Shown here one piece after another: positions 25,795-35,383 of a stretch of DNA of 64,000 nt (within the stretch, counting starts at the first letter, position 1; the number at the start of each line of letters is the position of its first letter). The translations under genes and the position numbers were made by a program. The notes beneath the pieces were generated by a model. The model saw only the letters and a program-made list of their open reading frames with translations, ran no database searches and had not been told where the DNA came from. Source of the stretch: Flavobacterium flavigenum (GTDB lineage: Bacteria; Bacteroidota; Bacteroidia; Flavobacteriales; Flavobacteriaceae); contig NZ_CP114285.2 in NCBI RefSeq assembly GCF_027111255.2, positions 1-64,000 of the forward strand, in the 5' to 3' direction.

Positions 25795-26457
25795 ATGGTT
25801 AAAACAGTAATTTTTGATATGGACGGTGTAATTGTCGATACAGAACCCGTTCATCGTTATGCTTATTACAAACAATTTTCAGAATTAAATATTGAAGTTT
25901 CCGAAGAAATGTACACTTCCTTCACAGGATTTTCAACACGAAATACGTTTCAGGCTTTAAAAACATATTTCCCGGCACTGCAACATAGTGTTGAGGATTT
26001 GATCCAAAGAAAAAGAAATATTTTTAATGATGCTTTTGATAACAAAGAAGATTTGTATTTATTAGAAGGTGTTGAGGATTTAATAAAAAATTTGTATGCT
26101 AACGGAATTCAGTTAATTTTAGCTTCATCCGCTTCAAAGGTAACTATTGAACGTGTTTTTACCCGATTTAATTTGCATCAGTATTTTTCTGCTATTGTGA
26201 GTGGTGAAGATTTTCCGCAATCCAAACCAAATCCGGCCATTTTCCTGCATGCTGCTTCCTTATCTGTTGCTCCAAAGGAAAATTGTATCATAATAGAAGA
26301 CAGTAAAAATGGAGTAAAAGCAGCTAAAGGAGCAGGTGTTTTCTGTGTAGGGTATCGAAGTGTGAATTCAGAAGGACAGGATTTATCTGAAGCTGATATG
26401 ATTATTAATCACTTTAATGAGTTAGATGCTTTCAAAATATCACAGTTAAGTGTTTGA
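25795..26457 (+). CDS. HAD family hydrolase (beta-phosphoglucomutase-like)
   Basis: A 220-residue HAD-superfamily phosphatase or mutase. The nucleophile motif is FDMDGVIVDTEP near residue 8, motif II LASSASK near 109, the lysine motif SKPNPAIFLHA near 147 and motif III IIEDSKNGVKAAKGAG near 167. The helical cap is of the beta-phosphoglucomutase type. Substrate not determinable. Confidence 0.9.
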   Translation: MVKTVIFDMDGVIVDTEPVHRYAYYKQFSELNIEVSEEMYTSFTGFSTRNTFQALKTYFPALQHSVEDLIQRKRNIFNDAFDNKEDLYLLEGVEDLIKNLYANGIQLILASSASKVTIERVFTRFNLHQYFSAIVSGEDFPQSKPNPAIFLHAASLSVAPKENCIIIEDSKNGVKAAKGAGVFCVGYRSVNSEGQDLSEADMIINHFNELDAFKISQLSV

Positions 26458-26495
26458 ATTAAGTAAAATTTAACTTTTCTCCTTTTTTGAATTCG

Positions 26496-26503
26496 TAATT
26501 TTG
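26496..26503 (+). promoter_or_regulatory. candidate -7 box before the DUF2911 gene
   Basis: TAATTTTG lies 25 bp before the start codon. The -33 TTG position is not clear (a TTG lies too close, at 26487-26489), so the call is tentative. Confidence 0.4.
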
Positions 26504-26528
26504 AAAAAAACAAATTGACTTATAGAAA

Positions 26529-27371
26529 ATGAAAAAACTACTTATTGCTTTAGCCGTTATTTTAGCGCCTCTTGCTACAGAAGCACAAATAAGAACACCT
26601 CAGGCTAGTCCAAAAGGGTATATTAAACAAACCGTTGGATTAACAGATGTTGAAGTTACCTATTCAAGACCAGGTGCCAGAGGCAGGGCTGTTTTTGGTA
26701 ATCTGGTTCCGTTTGGAAAATTATGGAGAACAGGTGCAAATGAAAATACAATAATCAATTTTGGTGATGACGTTGTTATTGATGGTAAGACATTAAAAAA
26801 AGGAAAATATGCAATTTATACTATTCCAAAAATAGAAAGCTGGGAAGTAATTTTTTACCTTTCTACAGACAACTGGGGATTGCCTGAAAATTGGAGCGAC
26901 GCTTATGTGGCGCTAAGAACAACTGTTAAAGAAGATGCATTGCCAACTCCTGTTGAAACTTTTACTATAGGAATTAATAATCTGGATCAAAATTCAGGAT
27001 ATTTGGAAATAGCATGGGAAAACTCTCATATAGCCTTGAAATTTGAAGTTCCTACTGCCAAATTAGCTACAGCGAGTATTCAAAAAACTTTGGCCGGCCC
27101 AACATGGAATGATTATTATGCTGCATCCCAATATTTATTCCAGTCAAATGGCAATATGATTCTTGCAAGAGAATATGTAGATAAAGCATTAGAATTGAGC
27201 ACTGATAAACCATATTATCTTACAAGATTAAAATCATTAATTCAGGCTAGACAAGGTGATAAAGCGGGAGCAGTTGAAACAGCAAAAATTTCTTTAGCAT
27301 CTGCAGAAGCGGCGAATAATCAGGATTATGTAAAAATGAACAAGGATAGTATTTCAGAATGGAGTAGATAA
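26529..27371 (+). CDS. DUF2911 domain-containing secreted protein
   Basis: 280 residues with a signal peptide (ending TEAQI near residue 20). The DUF2911 domain occupies about 30-170 with its typical beginning VEVTYSRPGARGR, then LWRTGANENT and WEVIFYLSTDNWG. The last 100 residues are helical and TPR-like (DYYAASQYLFQSNGNM, AREYVDKALELS). The function of the family is unknown; it is periplasmic or exported. A strong terminator follows. Confidence 0.87.
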   Translation: MKKLLIALAVILAPLATEAQIRTPQASPKGYIKQTVGLTDVEVTYSRPGARGRAVFGNLVPFGKLWRTGANENTIINFGDDVVIDGKTLKKGKYAIYTIPKIESWEVIFYLSTDNWGLPENWSDAYVALRTTVKEDALPTPVETFTIGINNLDQNSGYLEIAWENSHIALKFEVPTAKLATASIQKTLAGPTWNDYYAASQYLFQSNGNMILAREYVDKALELSTDKPYYLTRLKSLIQARQGDKAGAVETAKISLASAEAANNQDYVKMNKDSISEWSR

Positions 27372-27393
27372 TCCGCAATGCACAATATAAAGT

Positions 27394-27429
27394 AAAAACC
27401 CATTTTGTTTCATCTCAAAATGGGTTTTT
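27394..27429. terminator. bidirectional terminator
   Basis: AAAAACCCATTTTG (27394-27407) pairs with CAAAATGGGTTTTT (27416-27429) across an 8-nt loop, a perfect 14-bp stem. It separates the convergent DUF2911 and epimerase-like genes. Confidence 0.9.
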
Positions 27430-27440
27430 TATTGTTTTAA

Positions 27441-28292
27441 TTAAAAGATTTCTATATCGAATGAAGTATTAAAACTTTGTTTTGCTTCAAGAATCAGTAT
27501 TCCTTCTTTTTTAAATAAATCTCCTGATTTTTCAAGTGTATCAGAATAACCAAACCACGGTTCAATACAAATAAATGGAGCATTTTCTTTAGTCCAGATT
27601 CCTAAACTTGGAAAATCCTTAAAATCGACTTTTATATATGGTTTTGAGTTTTCAAGTATAGTTAAAGAATTTGATTCTAAGGTTTTAAAAACCAAAGCAT
27701 CATTTTCAAATAATTTATAATGTAATGAAACTGTATTATTTGAAGATTCTAAAATCTCATTAGTATTAGAAATTAAGCCATCTTCAAGAAGTGAATATTC
27801 CAGTTTTTCTTCTTTTTCAAATTCAATGCTGTAGTTTGAAAAATTTTCAGGTAAGGCAAAGGCAGGATGGGCTCCAATAGAAAAAGGAATTTGTGTTGCT
27901 TCTTTATTGATTACTTTGTATGCAATATTCAGTTTATTTCCTTCAAGTTTGTAAACAATCTGCAATTCAAACTTAAAAGGGTATTTCTCAAGCGTTCCTT
28001 CATCATAGGATAAAGAAAATGTGGCAGCTGATTCTGTTTTTTCAATTAATTGAAATTCCATATCACGGGCAAAACCATGTCTTGGTAAGCGATAGTCTTT
28101 CTTATTAAATGTATAAGTTTCGTTTTTTAAGCTTCCCACAATTGGAAAAAGTATAGGAGAATGTTTCGGCCAATAATTAGGGTCTCCATTCCACATGTAT
28201 TCTTTATTTTGATCGTTTGTTAATGAAAATAATTCAGCTCCGGCATGTTTTATAGAAGCTTTTAGTGCTTTATTTGAGATCGTTGTATTCAA
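27441..28292 (-). CDS. aldose 1-epimerase family protein
   Basis: A 283-residue cytosolic protein of the galactose mutarotase-like fold. Features include MWNGDPNYWPKHSPILFPIVG near residue 33, RHGFARD near 70, IGAHPAFALP near 138 (family histidine) and FICIEPWFGYSD near 244. Such proteins interconvert alpha and beta forms of hexoses, or hexose 6-phosphates in the YeaD branch. Substrate unknown. It is transcribed alone. Confidence 0.9.
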   Translation of the reverse strand: MNTTISNKALKASIKHAGAELFSLTNDQNKEYMWNGDPNYWPKHSPILFPIVGSLKNETYTFNKKDYRLPRHGFARDMEFQLIEKTESAATFSLSYDEGTLEKYPFKFELQIVYKLEGNKLNIAYKVINKEATQIPFSIGAHPAFALPENFSNYSIEFEKEEKLEYSLLEDGLISNTNEILESSNNTVSLHYKLFENDALVFKTLESNSLTILENSKPYIKVDFKDFPSLGIWTKENAPFICIEPWFGYSDTLEKSGDLFKKEGILILEAKQSFNTSFDIEIF

Positions 28293-28477
28293 AATGATAT
28301 TTTTAAGTGAGATTAAACCTTTATAATGTAAATATAATTCTTATAAATTTTAATTTACAGAGAAATGATTTAAATTACTTTTTTAATAATATTTTGCTAA
28401 AATTGAATATAAGCTTTGAGTTTTCTCTGTGAATAGTATTTTTTTTCATTAATTTGCTATATAAACAGGTATAAAAT

Positions 28478-30748
28478 ATGAAAAGAAAATTCGCTAAAGC
28501 CTTATTGATAACGGCTTTGTTTGTAGGAATTTATTCTGTTACTGCTCAGCAAGCACCGGTAACAGCAGGAAATCCAGTTAATAATTACAATTATCATGAT
28601 GCCTTTGCACCACATTTTTACACAAAAAATGGTACACCAACCCGTTCAGCAAACGGGCAGCCAGGTGTTGAATACTGGCAAAACAGGGCAGATTATCAGA
28701 TTACGGCAAAATTAAACGCGACTACAAATGAAATAGTCGGTACCGATGAAATTACATACACAAATAATAGTCCGGATAAACTTTCTTTCGTATGGCTGAA
28801 TTTAGATCAGAATTTATTCAAAAATGACTCACGTGGAAATGCAGTTGTACCTTTAAAAGGAAGTCGTAATGGAGCACAGGGTCAAATTTTTGACGGAGGA
28901 AATAAAATAAAATCAGTTAAAGTAACTTTAGGAGGTAAGAAGAAAACAGAGGCTGAAGCGAAATATATAATTACAGATACCAGAATGCAGATTTTTCTTC
29001 CACAGGAATTAGCATCAAAGGGAGGTTCTGTAAAAATAAAAATTGAATTCTCCTTTATTGCCCCGTTTGAAGGGTCTGACAGGATGGGAGTATTGGAAAC
29101 CAAAAACGGAAAAATATTCACAATAGCACAATGGTATCCGCGTATGTGTGTGTATGATGATGTAAGAGGATGGAATACAGCACCATATCTTGGGGCTTCT
29201 GAGTTTTATCTTGAATATGGTGATTTTGATGTCAAACTTACAGTTCCGGCTAATCATTATGTTGTCGGATCAGGTGAATTGTTAAATGGTGCAGAAGTTT
29301 TGCCGGCGGAGCAATTTAAGCGCTATAAAGAAGCATCTCAAAGCGATAAAACGGTTGTTATTCGTTCTGCAGAAGAAGTCGCAGCCGGAGCAAACGCCAC
29401 CAACGCAAATACTGAAAAGACATGGCATTATCAAATTAAAAATGCCCGCGATTTCTCATGGGCTTCATCCCCGGCCTTTATTTTAGACGGTGCAAAAATT
29501 AATCTTCCAAGTGGTAAAAAAGCGTTGGCCCTATCGGCTTATCCTGTTGAAAGTTCAGGTAAAGACGGTTATGGGCGTTCTACAGAGTATGTAAAAGCAT
29601 CAATTGAGCATTATTCTAAACAGTGGTTTGAATACCCTTATCCTGCAGCTACAAACGTCGCAGGAAATGAGGGAGGAATGGAGTATCCGGGAATTGTTTT
29701 CTGTGGATGGAAATCAAAAGGTCAGGATTTATGGGGAGTTACAGATCATGAGTTTGGCCATATCTGGTTTCCAATGATTGTGGGTTCAAACGAAAGATTA
29801 TTCGCATGGATGGATGAAGGTTTCAATACTTTTATAAATTCATTGAGTACTGAAGCATTTAATAATGGTGAATATAAAGAAAAGCCTACTGATTTACACG
29901 AAATGGCAGAGCCCTTTACAAGACCAGACTTAGAAACAATTATGAGTTCTCCTGACAATATGAAGGAAGCCAATATTGGGATGCTGTGTTATTTTAAACC
30001 AAGTGCAGGTTTAATTATTTTGAGAGAACAGATTTTAGGAAAAGAGCGTTTTGATACTGCATTTAGAACTTATATCCAGCGATGGGCTTACAAACACCCT
30101 CAGCCTGATGATTTTTTCAGATCTATGGAAAATATTGCCGGTGAAGATTTAAGCTGGTTCTGGAGAAGCTGGTACGTAAACAACTGGCGTTTTGATCAGG
30201 GAATTAATTCAATTAAATATGTGAAAAACGACCCTGCAAAAGGTGTTATAATTAATGTCGAAAATTTAGACAAAATGCCAATGCCAATTGTTCTGGATGT
30301 AAAAACAAAAAGCGGAAAAGTGGCAAGAGTTAACTTGCCGGTAGAAATTTGGCAGCGCAATAAAGACTGGTCTTTCAAACATAACTCTACAGAGGAAATA
30401 GAAAGTATAACTTTAGATCCTGATCATGTTTTTCCGGATAATAACGTAAGTAATAATGTTTGGACGGCTGGAAAAGGAAAAGTTGAAAAAGATATTATCC
30501 TGGATGGTTATTTGGGGCTTTATTCTACAAAAAATGCTCCTTTAAAGATCGAATTAACTGAAAAGAATAGTGTTTTAAATGTTGAAATTACAAACTTCCC
30601 TAAGTTTACGGTAGAACCTGTAGCAGGTGAAAAGGATACTTTTATATCTAATGCATCGGGTTTAAAATTTAAATTTAATGAAGCAAAAACAGCTTTTGAT
30701 ATGATTATTTTGGGTAATGGGCAAGTAATTCCATTTACTAAAAATTAA
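28478..30748 (+). CDS. M1 family aminopeptidase-type metallopeptidase, secreted
   Basis: 756 residues with a signal peptide (cleavage about residue 25). The substrate-binding GGMEYPG lies near residue 400, the zinc site [10 protein letters not shown] near 425, and the third ligand Glu in WMDEGFNTF about 18 residues on, all intact. A C-terminal region with beta-rich segments (about 600-756) has no T9SS sorting tail. It probably trims peptides in the periplasm. It has a long upstream region and its own terminator. Confidence 0.92.
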   Translation: MKRKFAKALLITALFVGIYSVTAQQAPVTAGNPVNNYNYHDAFAPHFYTKNGTPTRSANGQPGVEYWQNRADYQITAKLNATTNEIVGTDEITYTNNSPDKLSFVWLNLDQNLFKNDSRGNAVVPLKGSRNGAQGQIFDGGNKIKSVKVTLGGKKKTEAEAKYIITDTRMQIFLPQELASKGGSVKIKIEFSFIAPFEGSDRMGVLETKNGKIFTIAQWYPRMCVYDDVRGWNTAPYLGASEFYLEYGDFDVKLTVPANHYVVGSGELLNGAEVLPAEQFKRYKEASQSDKTVVIRSAEEVAAGANATNANTEKTWHYQIKNARDFSWASSPAFILDGAKINLPSGKKALALSAYPVESSGKDGYGRSTEYVKASIEHYSKQWFEYPYPAATNVAGNEGGMEYPGIVFCGWKSKGQDLWGVTDHEFGHIWFPMIVGSNERLFAWMDEGFNTFINSLSTEAFNNGEYKEKPTDLHEMAEPFTRPDLETIMSSPDNMKEANIGMLCYFKPSAGLIILREQILGKERFDTAFRTYIQRWAYKHPQPDDFFRSMENIAGEDLSWFWRSWYVNNWRFDQGINSIKYVKNDPAKGVIINVENLDKMPMPIVLDVKTKSGKVARVNLPVEIWQRNKDWSFKHNSTEEIESITLDPDHVFPDNNVSNNVWTAGKGKVEKDIILDGYLGLYSTKNAPLKIELTEKNSVLNVEITNFPKFTVEPVAGEKDTFISNASGLKFKFNEAKTAFDMIILGNGQVIPFTKN

Positions 30749-30769
30749 AATAAAATTTCTAAATAATTC

Positions 30770-30807
30770 AGTCCGATAGGTTTATGATAATCTATCGGAC
30801 TTTTTTT
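30770..30807 (+). terminator. rho-independent terminator after the M1 peptidase
   Basis: AGTCCGATAG (30770-30779) pairs with CTATCGGACT (30792-30801), followed by seven T residues. Confidence 0.9.
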
Positions 30808-30860
30808 ATTTTATAAAATAACATTCCATTAAAAAAATGTTAGAATTTAAAAAAATGGTT

Positions 30861-30888
30861 TTGTAAATAAAAAAATAGTGTACTTTTG
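30861..30888 (+). promoter_or_regulatory. promoter of the arginine/proline cluster
   Basis: TTG at 30861-30863 and TACTTTTG at 30881-30888 are 17 bp apart, an excellent match to the Bacteroidota consensus. The transcript should begin near 30894, leaving a leader of about 320 bases before the GNAT gene. Confidence 0.75.
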
Positions 30889-30893
30889 CACCG

Positions 30894-31214
30894 ATGAATA
30901 AAATAAGTTTACATACAACTTCTTTGTCACGGACAATCTCACCTGGTACTTCTCCCGAAGTACGGATGCTATCTATATAGTATTCAAAGAGTTTTTCGTC
31001 GCGTATTTATTATATTCATTTTTATTTTGAAATCACTTAAGTTGTCCATCGGGCAAACACATACCAAAAGTATTTATTTTTTTAAAAAAGACCTCAATCA
31101 ACTTTTTGATCTTGAAGGTATTACTTCTGTTATGCTTGATTTTATTAGCTTGTTTTTTGAATTTCAAATCAAACAATACGTTTTAATATTTAACGCTAAA
31201 CTTCAATTACTGAA
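30894..31214 (+). promoter_or_regulatory. structured arginine-cluster leader with a 28-codon upstream reading frame
   Basis: At the likely transcript start a 28-codon frame begins (ATG 30894, stop 30980); both of its arginine codons are CGG, rare in AT-rich genomes of this kind. A perfect hairpin, GTACTTC-TCCC-GAAGTAC, lies at 30946-30963 within it, and TTGTC/GACAA flank upstream. A second open frame (TTG 31027 to 31218) ends in TGA overlapping the GNAT ATG (ATGA). I have no known riboswitch match. It may be an attenuator or a translated leader; this is inference. Confidence 0.5.
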
Positions 31215-31853
31215 ATGAAGATATCTATTGTTGTTACTCAGGAAGAACACTTCAAATTCGCACAGGAAATTTGCGATACTATAGAATCATCTGCCTTGTT
31301 AAGAGGTACAGGGATTGCTAAAAGGACTCCTGAATACATTCAGAAAAAAATGTCTAACGGAGATGCGATGATTGCTCTTGTAGACGAAAAATTCGCAGGT
31401 TTTTGTTATATCGAAAGTTGGGAGCACGGCAAATTCGTGGCACACTCCGGTTTAATCGTGCATCCGGATTACAGAAACTTAGGTTTGGCTAAAAAAATAA
31501 AATCAAAAGTTTTTGATTATTCCCTGAAAAAATATCCAAACGCTAAAATATTTGGTATTACAACTGGTTTGGCGGTTATGAAAATTAACTCTGAATTAGG
31601 TTATAAACCAGTTCCTTTCTCGGAATTAACAACAGATCCAAGTTTTTGGGCTGGGTGTAAAACATGTACCAACTTTCCGATTCTTCAAAGTAAAGAAAAT
31701 AAAATGTGCTTGTGTACCGGAATGTTATATGATCCAAAAGATAAGCCAAAAGATCCGCCAAGACATCCTTTTAACGAAGCTGTTTTGAAAAGATTAAAAA
31801 AAATAAAACAAGCTTTATTTTTAAATAAAATTTTATCTGTTTTATTTACCTAA
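31215..31853 (+). CDS. GNAT acyltransferase of the arginine cluster, with Cys motif
   Basis: A 212-residue protein with a GNAT fold: HSGLIVHPDYRNLGLAKKIKS gives the acetyl-CoA-binding motif (V-x-x-x-x-R-x-x-G-L-A) near residue 81-95. Its position before argG and argC, and the absence of another acylglutamate synthase, suggest it acylates glutamate (with acetyl or succinyl) to start arginine synthesis. Beyond the GNAT core is a cysteine set, C148-x2-C151 and C165-x-C167, which could hold a metal or be regulatory. It is the first gene of the cluster; the start overlaps an upstream frame by ATGA. Confidence 0.8.
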   Translation: MKISIVVTQEEHFKFAQEICDTIESSALLRGTGIAKRTPEYIQKKMSNGDAMIALVDEKFAGFCYIESWEHGKFVAHSGLIVHPDYRNLGLAKKIKSKVFDYSLKKYPNAKIFGITTGLAVMKINSELGYKPVPFSELTTDPSFWAGCKTCTNFPILQSKENKMCLCTGMLYDPKDKPKDPPRHPFNEAVLKRLKKIKQALFLNKILSVLFT

Positions 31854-31915
31854 AAAACTAATTAAAAGAAATCTCAAACTGCTACATACGAAAGTATTAG
31901 CCTAAATTATAAAAA

Positions 31916-33109
31916 ATGAAAAAAGTAGTATTAGCTTATAGCGGAGGATTAGATACCTCGTATTGTTTGAAATATTTAAAAAATGAAAAAGGATACGAAG
32001 TTCACACTGTTCTTGTTGACACAGGAGGATTCGACGCAGAAGAATTATCAGCAATTGAAAAAAGAGCTTACGAACTAGGAAGTGCACAACACGCAAACCT
32101 TACAATCGTAGACAAATATTATGATAAAGCTATAAAATATTTGATTTTCGGAAACGTATTAAAAAACAATACATATCCGTTGTCAGTAAGTGCAGAGCGT
32201 GTTTTCCAAGCTATTGAAGCAATTAAATATGCTAAAAAAGTAGGAGCAAGTGCCATCGCACATGGAAGCACAGGTGCAGGAAACGATCAAATCCGTTTTG
32301 ATTTGATTTTCCAGACTATCGCTCCGGAAATCGAAATCATTACACCAATTAGAGATTTAAAATTGTCTAGACAAGAAGAAGTAGAGTACCTTCAAAAAAA
32401 TGGTGTAAGTTATTCTTGGGAAAAAGCACAATATTCTATCAATAAAGGTCTTTGGGGAACCAGTGTTGGAGGTAAAGAAACTTTAACTTCAGGACAGCCA
32501 TTACCAAGTGAAGCTTATCCTTCGCAATTGCAAAAAGAAGGTGAAGAAAAAGTAACACTTCATTTTGAGCAAGGAGAATTAGTTGCATTGAATGGTAAAA
32601 AAGATGCTCCTGAAAAAAATATTGTTAAACTTGAAAAACTGGCAAATGCTTATGCAATTGGTAGAGATATTCACGTAGGGGATACCATTATCGGAATTAA
32701 AGGAAGAGTTGGTTTTGAAGCTGCTGCTCCATTAATTATCATCAAAGCGCACCATTTATTAGAGAAGCATACGCTAGGAAAATGGCAGCAATATTGGAAA
32801 GAGCAATTAGGAAATTGGTACGGGATGTTGTTTCACGAAGGTCAGTTTTTAGATCCTGTTATGAGAAACATTGAGACTTTCCTGCAAGACACTCAAAAAA
32901 CAGTAAACGGAACAGTAACTGTTTCATTAAAACCATATCATTTTTCGCTTGACGGAATCGAATCTAAAAATGATTTGATGAACACAGGTTTCGGTCAATA
33001 TGGAGAAATGAACAATGCCTGGACATCTGAAGATGCAAAAGGATTTATTAAGATTTTAGGAAATGCACAAAATATATTTTCATCTGTAAATCATTTAGAG
33101 CATGATTAA
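31916..33109 (+). CDS. argG: argininosuccinate synthase
   Basis: 397 residues, joining citrulline and aspartate with ATP. The N-type ATP-pyrophosphatase loop is YSGGLDTSYCLKYL near residue 8, followed by STGAGNDQIRFDL near 118 and PLSVSAERVF. It ends 8 bp inside argC, so the two are translationally coupled. Confidence 0.96.
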   Translation: MKKVVLAYSGGLDTSYCLKYLKNEKGYEVHTVLVDTGGFDAEELSAIEKRAYELGSAQHANLTIVDKYYDKAIKYLIFGNVLKNNTYPLSVSAERVFQAIEAIKYAKKVGASAIAHGSTGAGNDQIRFDLIFQTIAPEIEIITPIRDLKLSRQEEVEYLQKNGVSYSWEKAQYSINKGLWGTSVGGKETLTSGQPLPSEAYPSQLQKEGEEKVTLHFEQGELVALNGKKDAPEKNIVKLEKLANAYAIGRDIHVGDTIIGIKGRVGFEAAAPLIIIKAHHLLEKHTLGKWQQYWKEQLGNWYGMLFHEGQFLDPVMRNIETFLQDTQKTVNGTVTVSLKPYHFSLDGIESKNDLMNTGFGQYGEMNNAWTSEDAKGFIKILGNAQNIFSSVNHLEHD

Positions 33110-34079
33110 TATCGGGATAATAGGTGGTTCAGGTTATACAGCAGGAGAATTAATTAGAATCCTTATGTATCACCCAAATGCCAAATTAGATTTTGTTTAC
33201 AGCACAACAAACGCAGGAAAACCACTTTCTGTGGCGCACCACGATTTGATGGGGGATATCGAAATGAATTTCACAGCCGAAATCAATCCAAATGTGAATA
33301 TTGTTTTCTTGTGTTTAGGTCACGGAAAATCAATTTCATTTTTGAAAGAAAATCAGTTTGCAAGTCACACGAAAATTATTGATTTAGGAAATGATTTCAG
33401 ATTAAACAAAGATGCGCATTTCGAAGGAAAAGATTTCATTTACGGATTGCCAGAGATTAATAAAGCAGAAATTAAAAAAGCAAATTACATTGCCAATCCA
33501 GGTTGTTTTGCAACTGCTATTCAGTTGGCTTTATTGCCTTTAGCAGAGCACAATTTGTTGAATAATGATGTTCATATTAATGCAACAACAGGAAGTACAG
33601 GAGCAGGAGTAAGTCTTTCAGAAACTTCTCATTTCAGCTGGAGAAACAATAATTTTTCGCATTACAAAGCTTTTGAACACCAGCATTTAGGTGAAATTTC
33701 AGAAAGTCTGGTTCAGCTACAGGATGATTTTGACAGCGAATTACTTTTTATTCCGAACAGAGGAGATTTTCCAAGAGGAATTTTTGCAACGCTTTATACA
33801 TTATGCGATGATAGTTTGGAGCAATTAGTTGAAAAATACCAAGAGTTCTATAAAAACGAGCCTTTTGTAACGATTACAACGACTAACATCAACATGAAAC
33901 AAGTGGTTCAAACGAACAAATGTATCATTAGTTTATTGAAAAAAGGAAACCGGGTTCTCATAACGTCAATTATAGATAACTTAACCAAAGGTGCTTCAGG
34001 ACAAGCAATCCAAAACATGAATTTAATGTTCGGATTAGAAGAAACCACAGGTTTACATTTGAAACCAAGCGGATTTTAA
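33102..34079 (+). CDS. argC: N-acetyl-gamma-glutamyl-phosphate reductase
   Basis: 325 residues. It reduces N-acylglutamyl phosphate to the semialdehyde with NADPH. The nucleotide loop is GGSGYTAGEL near residue 8, the catalytic cysteine NPGCFATAIQLALLP near 134 and the NRGDFPRGIF region near 228. It overlaps argG by 8 bp. The active-site motifs are intact; whether the acyl group is acetyl or succinyl is not visible here. Confidence 0.95.
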   Translation: MINIGIIGGSGYTAGELIRILMYHPNAKLDFVYSTTNAGKPLSVAHHDLMGDIEMNFTAEINPNVNIVFLCLGHGKSISFLKENQFASHTKIIDLGNDFRLNKDAHFEGKDFIYGLPEINKAEIKKANYIANPGCFATAIQLALLPLAEHNLLNNDVHINATTGSTGAGVSLSETSHFSWRNNNFSHYKAFEHQHLGEISESLVQLQDDFDSELLFIPNRGDFPRGIFATLYTLCDDSLEQLVEKYQEFYKNEPFVTITTTNINMKQVVQTNKCIISLLKKGNRVLITSIIDNLTKGASGQAIQNMNLMFGLEETTGLHLKPSGF

Positions 34080-34084
34080 TTTTT

Positions 34085-34219
34085 TAGTTTCAAGTTTAAA
34101 GTTTCAGGTTTCAAGTTCTCTACGTAACCTGAAAATATAAAGAAAGATAAACTAGTTTTCAGTTTAAAGTTTCAAGTTGGACGTTCTTCGAATAACCTGA
34201 AACATGAAACCTGAAACAA
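34085..34219. repeat. heptamer-type inverted repeat before argD
   Basis: Left arms repeat GTTTCAA, GTTTAAA, GTTTCAG and GTTTCAA at a 7-bp period, once at about 34085-34115 and again at about 34154-34178. Right arms repeat AACCTGA and AACATGA (about 34125-34132 and 34196-34217). The last right arm ends about 18 bp before argD. It should fold into long hairpins. Confidence 0.7.
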
Positions 34220-34234
34220 AATAAACAAAAAAAC

Positions 34235-35374
34235 ATGAACTTATTCAACGTTTACCCATTATACGACATCACTCCGGTAAAAGCAATTGATTGTACTATT
34301 ATCGACGACAAAGGAGTAGAATATTTAGATTTATACAGCGGACATGGTGTGATTTCTATCGGACACACACAGCCGGATTATGTAGCAAAACTTAAAAATC
34401 AATTAGATCATTTAGGTTTTTACTCAAATGCAATTCAGAATCCTTTGCAGGTTGAATTGGCAAAGAAATTAGGAAAAATTTCAGGATTAGAAGATTATGA
34501 ATTGTTTTTGTGCAGTTCCGGAGCTGAAGCAAACGAAAATGCTTTAAAATTAGCTTCTTTCCATAACGGAAGATCAAGAGTTGTGGCTTTTCATAATTCT
34601 TTCCACGGAAGAACCTCTGCAGCAGTTGCGGTTACAGACAATAAAAAGATTGTTGCACCAATAAATGCACAGCAAGAAGTAACATTTTTACCTTTAAACC
34701 AAATTGAATTGGTTGAAGCAGAATTAGCAAAAGGAGATGTTTCTTCTGTAATTATCGAAGGAATTCAGGGAGTTGGAGGTTTAGACCAAGGAACAACGGA
34801 GTTTTTTCAGGCTTTAGAAAAAGCATGTAAAAAACACGATGTGGTTTTAATCTTAGACGAAGTACAGTCAGGATATGGAAGAAGCGGGAAATTCTTCGCT
34901 TTCCAACACCACGGAATCAACGCTGATATTATTTCAGTTGCAAAAGGAATGGGGAATGGTTTCCCTGTTGGAGCGATTTTGATTTCTCCAAAATTCGAAG
35001 CTAGTTTTGGATTATTAGGAACTACTTTCGGCGGAAGCCACTTGTCTTGTGCAGCAGGAATTGCAGTTTTAGATGTAATTGAAAAGCTTGATTTACAAAA
35101 AAATGTAAATGAAGTTTACGAATATTTCTTAGAAAAAATCAAAGAAGTTGAAGGCATCAAACAAGTAAAAGGAAAAGGATTAATGCTTGGAGTAGAGTTT
35201 GATTTTGATGTTGCAGCTTTAAGAAAGAAATTAATTATCGAAAAACACATTTTTACAGGAAGCGCAAACAATAAAAATCTATTGAGAATTTTACCGCCTT
35301 TAACTGTGAAAAAAGTAGATATCGATACGTTTGTAAAAGCGTTGAAAGAAAGTTTAGCAGAGCTTAAAAATTAG
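34235..35374 (+). CDS. argD: acetylornithine/succinylornithine aminotransferase
   Basis: A 379-residue PLP-dependent class III aminotransferase. GSAGAEANENALKLA-like cofactor region (SSGAEANENALKLA near residue 91), LDEVQSGYGRSGKFFAFQ near 208, and the PLP lysine in SVAKGMGNGFPVGAI near 240 are all present. In the pathway it converts N-acylglutamate semialdehyde to N-acylornithine using glutamate. The 119-aa orphan gene follows 9 bp later. Confidence 0.94.
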   Translation: MNLFNVYPLYDITPVKAIDCTIIDDKGVEYLDLYSGHGVISIGHTQPDYVAKLKNQLDHLGFYSNAIQNPLQVELAKKLGKISGLEDYELFLCSSGAEANENALKLASFHNGRSRVVAFHNSFHGRTSAAVAVTDNKKIVAPINAQQEVTFLPLNQIELVEAELAKGDVSSVIIEGIQGVGGLDQGTTEFFQALEKACKKHDVVLILDEVQSGYGRSGKFFAFQHHGINADIISVAKGMGNGFPVGAILISPKFEASFGLLGTTFGGSHLSCAAGIAVLDVIEKLDLQKNVNEVYEYFLEKIKEVEGIKQVKGKGLMLGVEFDFDVAALRKKLIIEKHIFTGSANNKNLLRILPPLTVKKVDIDTFVKALKESLAELKN

Positions 35375-35383
35375 AAATTATAA

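Noticed and set aside
30894..31214. A known riboswitch in the arginine-cluster leader
   Set aside because: No match to the consensus words I know for TPP, SAM, cobalamin or lysine classes.
31027..31218. A TTG-started frame of 63 codons that ends in ATGA with the GNAT start
   Set aside because: Its start is a TTG, the frame is open further upstream without a start, and the protein is not recognisable; kept only as part of the leader finding.
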